Source: Salarias fasciatus
Lineage: Eukaryota; Chordata; Actinopteri; Blenniiformes; Blenniidae
Direction of reading: 5' to 3'
NCBI RefSeq assembly: GCF_902148845.1
Contig: NC_043754.1
Coordinates: 21,383,431-21,447,430 of the forward strand
Length of the DNA stretch: 64,000 nt
Made by a program: the position numbers and the translations under genes. Shown one piece after another: positions 61,324-64,000 of this stretch. Every line of letters starts with the position of its first letter. Position 1 is the stretch's first letter. The notes under the pieces are model-generated. The model was not told where the DNA came from, ran no database searches, and saw nothing but the letters and a program-made list of their open reading frames with translations.

Positions 61324-61329
61324 AATAAA
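61324..61329 (+). terminator. mybbp1a: polyadenylation signal, mybbp1a
   Basis: AATAAA about 220 bases past the stop codon, followed by a T-rich stretch (GTTTTTCTCC). Confidence 0.65.
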
Positions 61330-61344
61330 TGTTTTTCTCCGTCT

Positions 61345-63636
61345 GGAAATCCACCAAGTCTCCCTTCAGAGCAGGTCTCACACCTTCTCTCTGCAGCTTC
61401 AGTCGCTGGAAATACTGTGAAATGTTAAAAAAATAAATAAATACATAAATGAGACGAGCGTCGCATCGTCAGGGGAGAGTGCAGAGTTAAGGCTCTGCTG
61501 GTTTATTCAGCCAACAAATCCTCATCAAGTCACATCAAGTCCGACTCCTCGTTTAAAGCAAAGGATCTGTTTAGAAGCGTCTAAAATGTGTGTTTTCACA
61601 AAACGCTTCAGTGTCCTCTGAGCGTACACACACACACACATTCAGACGTTTAATGGAAAAAGAATAGTTCCATTTTAACCTCACAAAAGTTTGTTCCTAA
61701 TTCTTTCCTGTTTTGAAACTGTGTTAAAATGACCTTTTCTTTTGTATAAATGGGTCAAAGTTAGATAATAAACACACCTGCATCATAAATAAGCTCCTAC
61801 ATGGATATCAATGCAGTCTGAGACTATAAATATAAAACAATAACCTTATTTCCCATTAATATTCCAAACATTAACTTTTTTAGTTTCACTCCATTCTGCA
61901 AAGATTTAGTTTTAATACAACAAAGTTTAGGTTGTTCTTATTTTTTCTTGGTCATTTCAAGTGAATGGTGTCCGTCACTGTTTGTATTTATATAACCATC
62001 AATCATTCATAAATAAAAGCTTGAATTAGAAAAAAAAAAAGTTACTGTGACTCGGCTTTTCTCTTTCTGCCAAAGAAATACAACTTAAATACATCTAGAA
62101 TCTAAATATGAGAAGTAATAATAATAGAAAATAATGAACATTTATATGCAAACCTCCACAGGAGTAATTTACATGTCGATGAGCCTCAGCAGCAGTGTGC
62201 AGGGAAAACTTCTGTTGATATTTTTGTTTAAAAACTTGCTTGTCAACATAGGTTACAGCCAAACTACTGCTGCAAAAAAAACTGTTACTCAAAATCCTGA
62301 CAATCCGTTACTGATGGAGCCGTCTTGTGCTCCTTTCATCATCAAAGTTCCACATTTTGGACTTTAATACTGTGATTAAACAGGCCTTGTGTTGAGGTTT
62401 TTGATAAACCTGTTTCATCTTTCTACTTCTGTTGTGTTCTTAGTTGCACTAAAAGAGACATTTTGTACTTCAGGGATATAATGTGATTATTTTACACAAT
62501 TCCACTTAAAATCAAATGGGGACTAAGTCTGCTCCGACACAGCCACACTTCACTAAGACTGGGATTTATTTAAAGTCATTAATAAAATAGTCTGCTCATT
62601 TTTATCAGCCTATGCAGCTTGTGTTTTTACAGAAAAGCCAACAAAATATTCCTAAATCAAAGCATTTCTGAGCAGTTGATGAGCAGAAATGACTCAGTTT
62701 GTTTGACTTTATGGAATTTATCACAGATTCGATGCGAGAAGCTGCTCGGCAGGACGACGAAAAATGTATTTCAAATATGACAAAACAAACGCAGCTGTAT
62801 TCAACAGAGAGGACCCAAAGCGTTTAGAAAGTCAGGCTTGAATAAGTCAGAGGGAGAAAAAAACCTCAGTCCGTTCAAATCACCCAATAAAATGTTCTCA
62901 TGGAGAAAATGTGCTTAATCAAGCATTTCAGCAAACAGTCTTTCTCTAAACAACTTATTTTACTGTGGATCAGTGGGAAACATTCATCACTATCCTCTTC
63001 AAATCAAACCTCCAGGGGCCAAATCTGAGTGGATTTTGATCTTTGGATTAGATCAAATCTTGAAAATGGGTTGTTGAAAAGAGAAAGAAGGCTTCAGAAT
63101 TCAGATAAGATCATGTAATCCAATCCTAGTTTTAATCTTAATCTAAACTTTTGGACATTTAGAGTCTTTTTGTTTTATTTCAAGACTTTTTCAAAATTTC
63201 CACAATGTATTTGTTTCTGTCCATTTGTTATTGATTGAGGCTCCGTTGGTGATCATAAAGAAATCATAAATTAAAGTGGATGTTTATGTGTCTGCAGTGC
63301 TTGTCTCAGAATATAAAATTGCTGCTCATCCCACACATGCAGATCTCACCATTAGAAAGGGAAAGAGAGACACTTACATCCACAATGCATTGCTGCAGCC
63401 GTCTTCCAGGGATCGGCTCTGCTGGCTGTGAAGTGTTTTGGTGCAGAGCGGCTCGTTTTCAGTCTGGAAATGACTTTATGAGCGAGTGAATGAACCGGAG
63501 CCGTGAAGTCAGCGACCCCAGAGATAATGAGCTGAAACTCAACTCTTTAAATCAAAAAGGGGGGGAAACTCCAGACTCAGCTAATAAATCTCAGCAGGTT
63601 CATCGCTGCGAGTGACCTGCTTTTCATTGTCATTTA

Positions 63637-63676
<40 letters not shown>

Positions 63677-64000
63677 TCACACGAAATGCTGATTGTGGAC
63701 ATGATGAATAAATATGTTGCTGATGTTGTTTTTCTTCTGGCTACAGATCCCGTGTCAATCTGACTCAGGAAAATGTGAAAATAGAATTTATATCACTAGA
63801 GAAGGTTCAGTAGTTTCTGGAAACAGCTGTGCTCTGTGGGTTTTCTTTACTCAAACAGGAGCAGCTGATGCTTTTTGTCAGGCTGTTTTCAGATTCACAC
63901 ACAGTTCCTGGATCACACAAGGCTGTGGAGGAAAAACACACTTACTGAAAAAGAGCTGTGTTCGGCTGTTTCAAGTGAAAACACACAACTTTCATCACAT
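61345..64000. other. gene-free right end
   Basis: AT-rich sequence with only short, unconvincing open frames. A (CA)n microsatellite lies at about 63639-63670. No RNA gene, exon or classifiable repeat was recognised. Confidence 0.55.
63639..63670. repeat. (CA)n microsatellite
   Basis: About 16 CA units near the right edge. Confidence 0.9.

Noticed and set aside
1-64000. CRISPR array, bacterial operons, or virus-derived elements
   Set aside because: The window is vertebrate nuclear DNA; no spaced direct-repeat array, capsid, envelope or long terminal repeat signature was seen.

Overview
This is nuclear DNA from a bony fish, almost certainly a teleost. Genes have many short introns with GT-AG borders, the intergenic DNA carries CA/TG microsatellites and fish-type LINE tails, and every recognised protein is a vertebrate family member. 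Exon structures were built by hand from splice signals and reading phase. For mks1, tbl2, ap2b1 and zw10 the summed exon lengths come out close to my recollection of the human proteins.

Layout from left to right. A gene-free stretch (1-4224) leads to a three-exon paired-like homeobox gene (sebox type, +). A tRNA-Thr gene with anticodon AGT follows at 5469-5542. Vitronectin (vtn, -) comes next; the sebox-vitronectin pairing is also found in mammals. Then come ap2b1 (-), the clathrin adaptor beta2 subunit with 20 coding exons, and mks1 (-), the ciliary transition-zone B9 protein with 18 exons. mks1 lies head to head with zw10 (+), sharing a promoter of about 0.6 kb that holds a good RFX X-box. 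The long intron 14 of zw10 holds an antisense retrocopy of an unidentified coiled-coil gene and a 5'-truncated L1-type LINE. A GIRK-like inward-rectifier potassium channel gene (+) follows, then pom121 (+), tbl2 (+) with a young antisense L2-type LINE in intron 4, and mybbp1a (+, 27 exons). The last 2.7 kb has no recognisable gene. pom121 and tbl2 also lie in one region in human (7q11.23).

The genes do not form one pathway. They cover development (sebox), extracellular matrix and plasma adhesion (vtn), endocytosis (ap2b1), cilia (mks1), kinetochore and Golgi-ER tethering (zw10), excitability (kcnj), nuclear pore (pom121), ER stress (tbl2) and the nucleolus (mybbp1a).

The most notable points are: (1) a 57-base relic of one mks1 exon, with homologous intron flanks, 17 kb from mks1 between the channel gene and pom121; (2) six coding-frame breaks in four genes, all fitting loss of one or two bases in short homopolymers or dinucleotide repeats, which looks like assembly error; (3) an arginine in place of a conserved pore-helix threonine in the channel; (4) a GC-AG intron in ap2b1; (5) the X-box between mks1 and zw10. 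I found no clear sign of a wholly new biological system.
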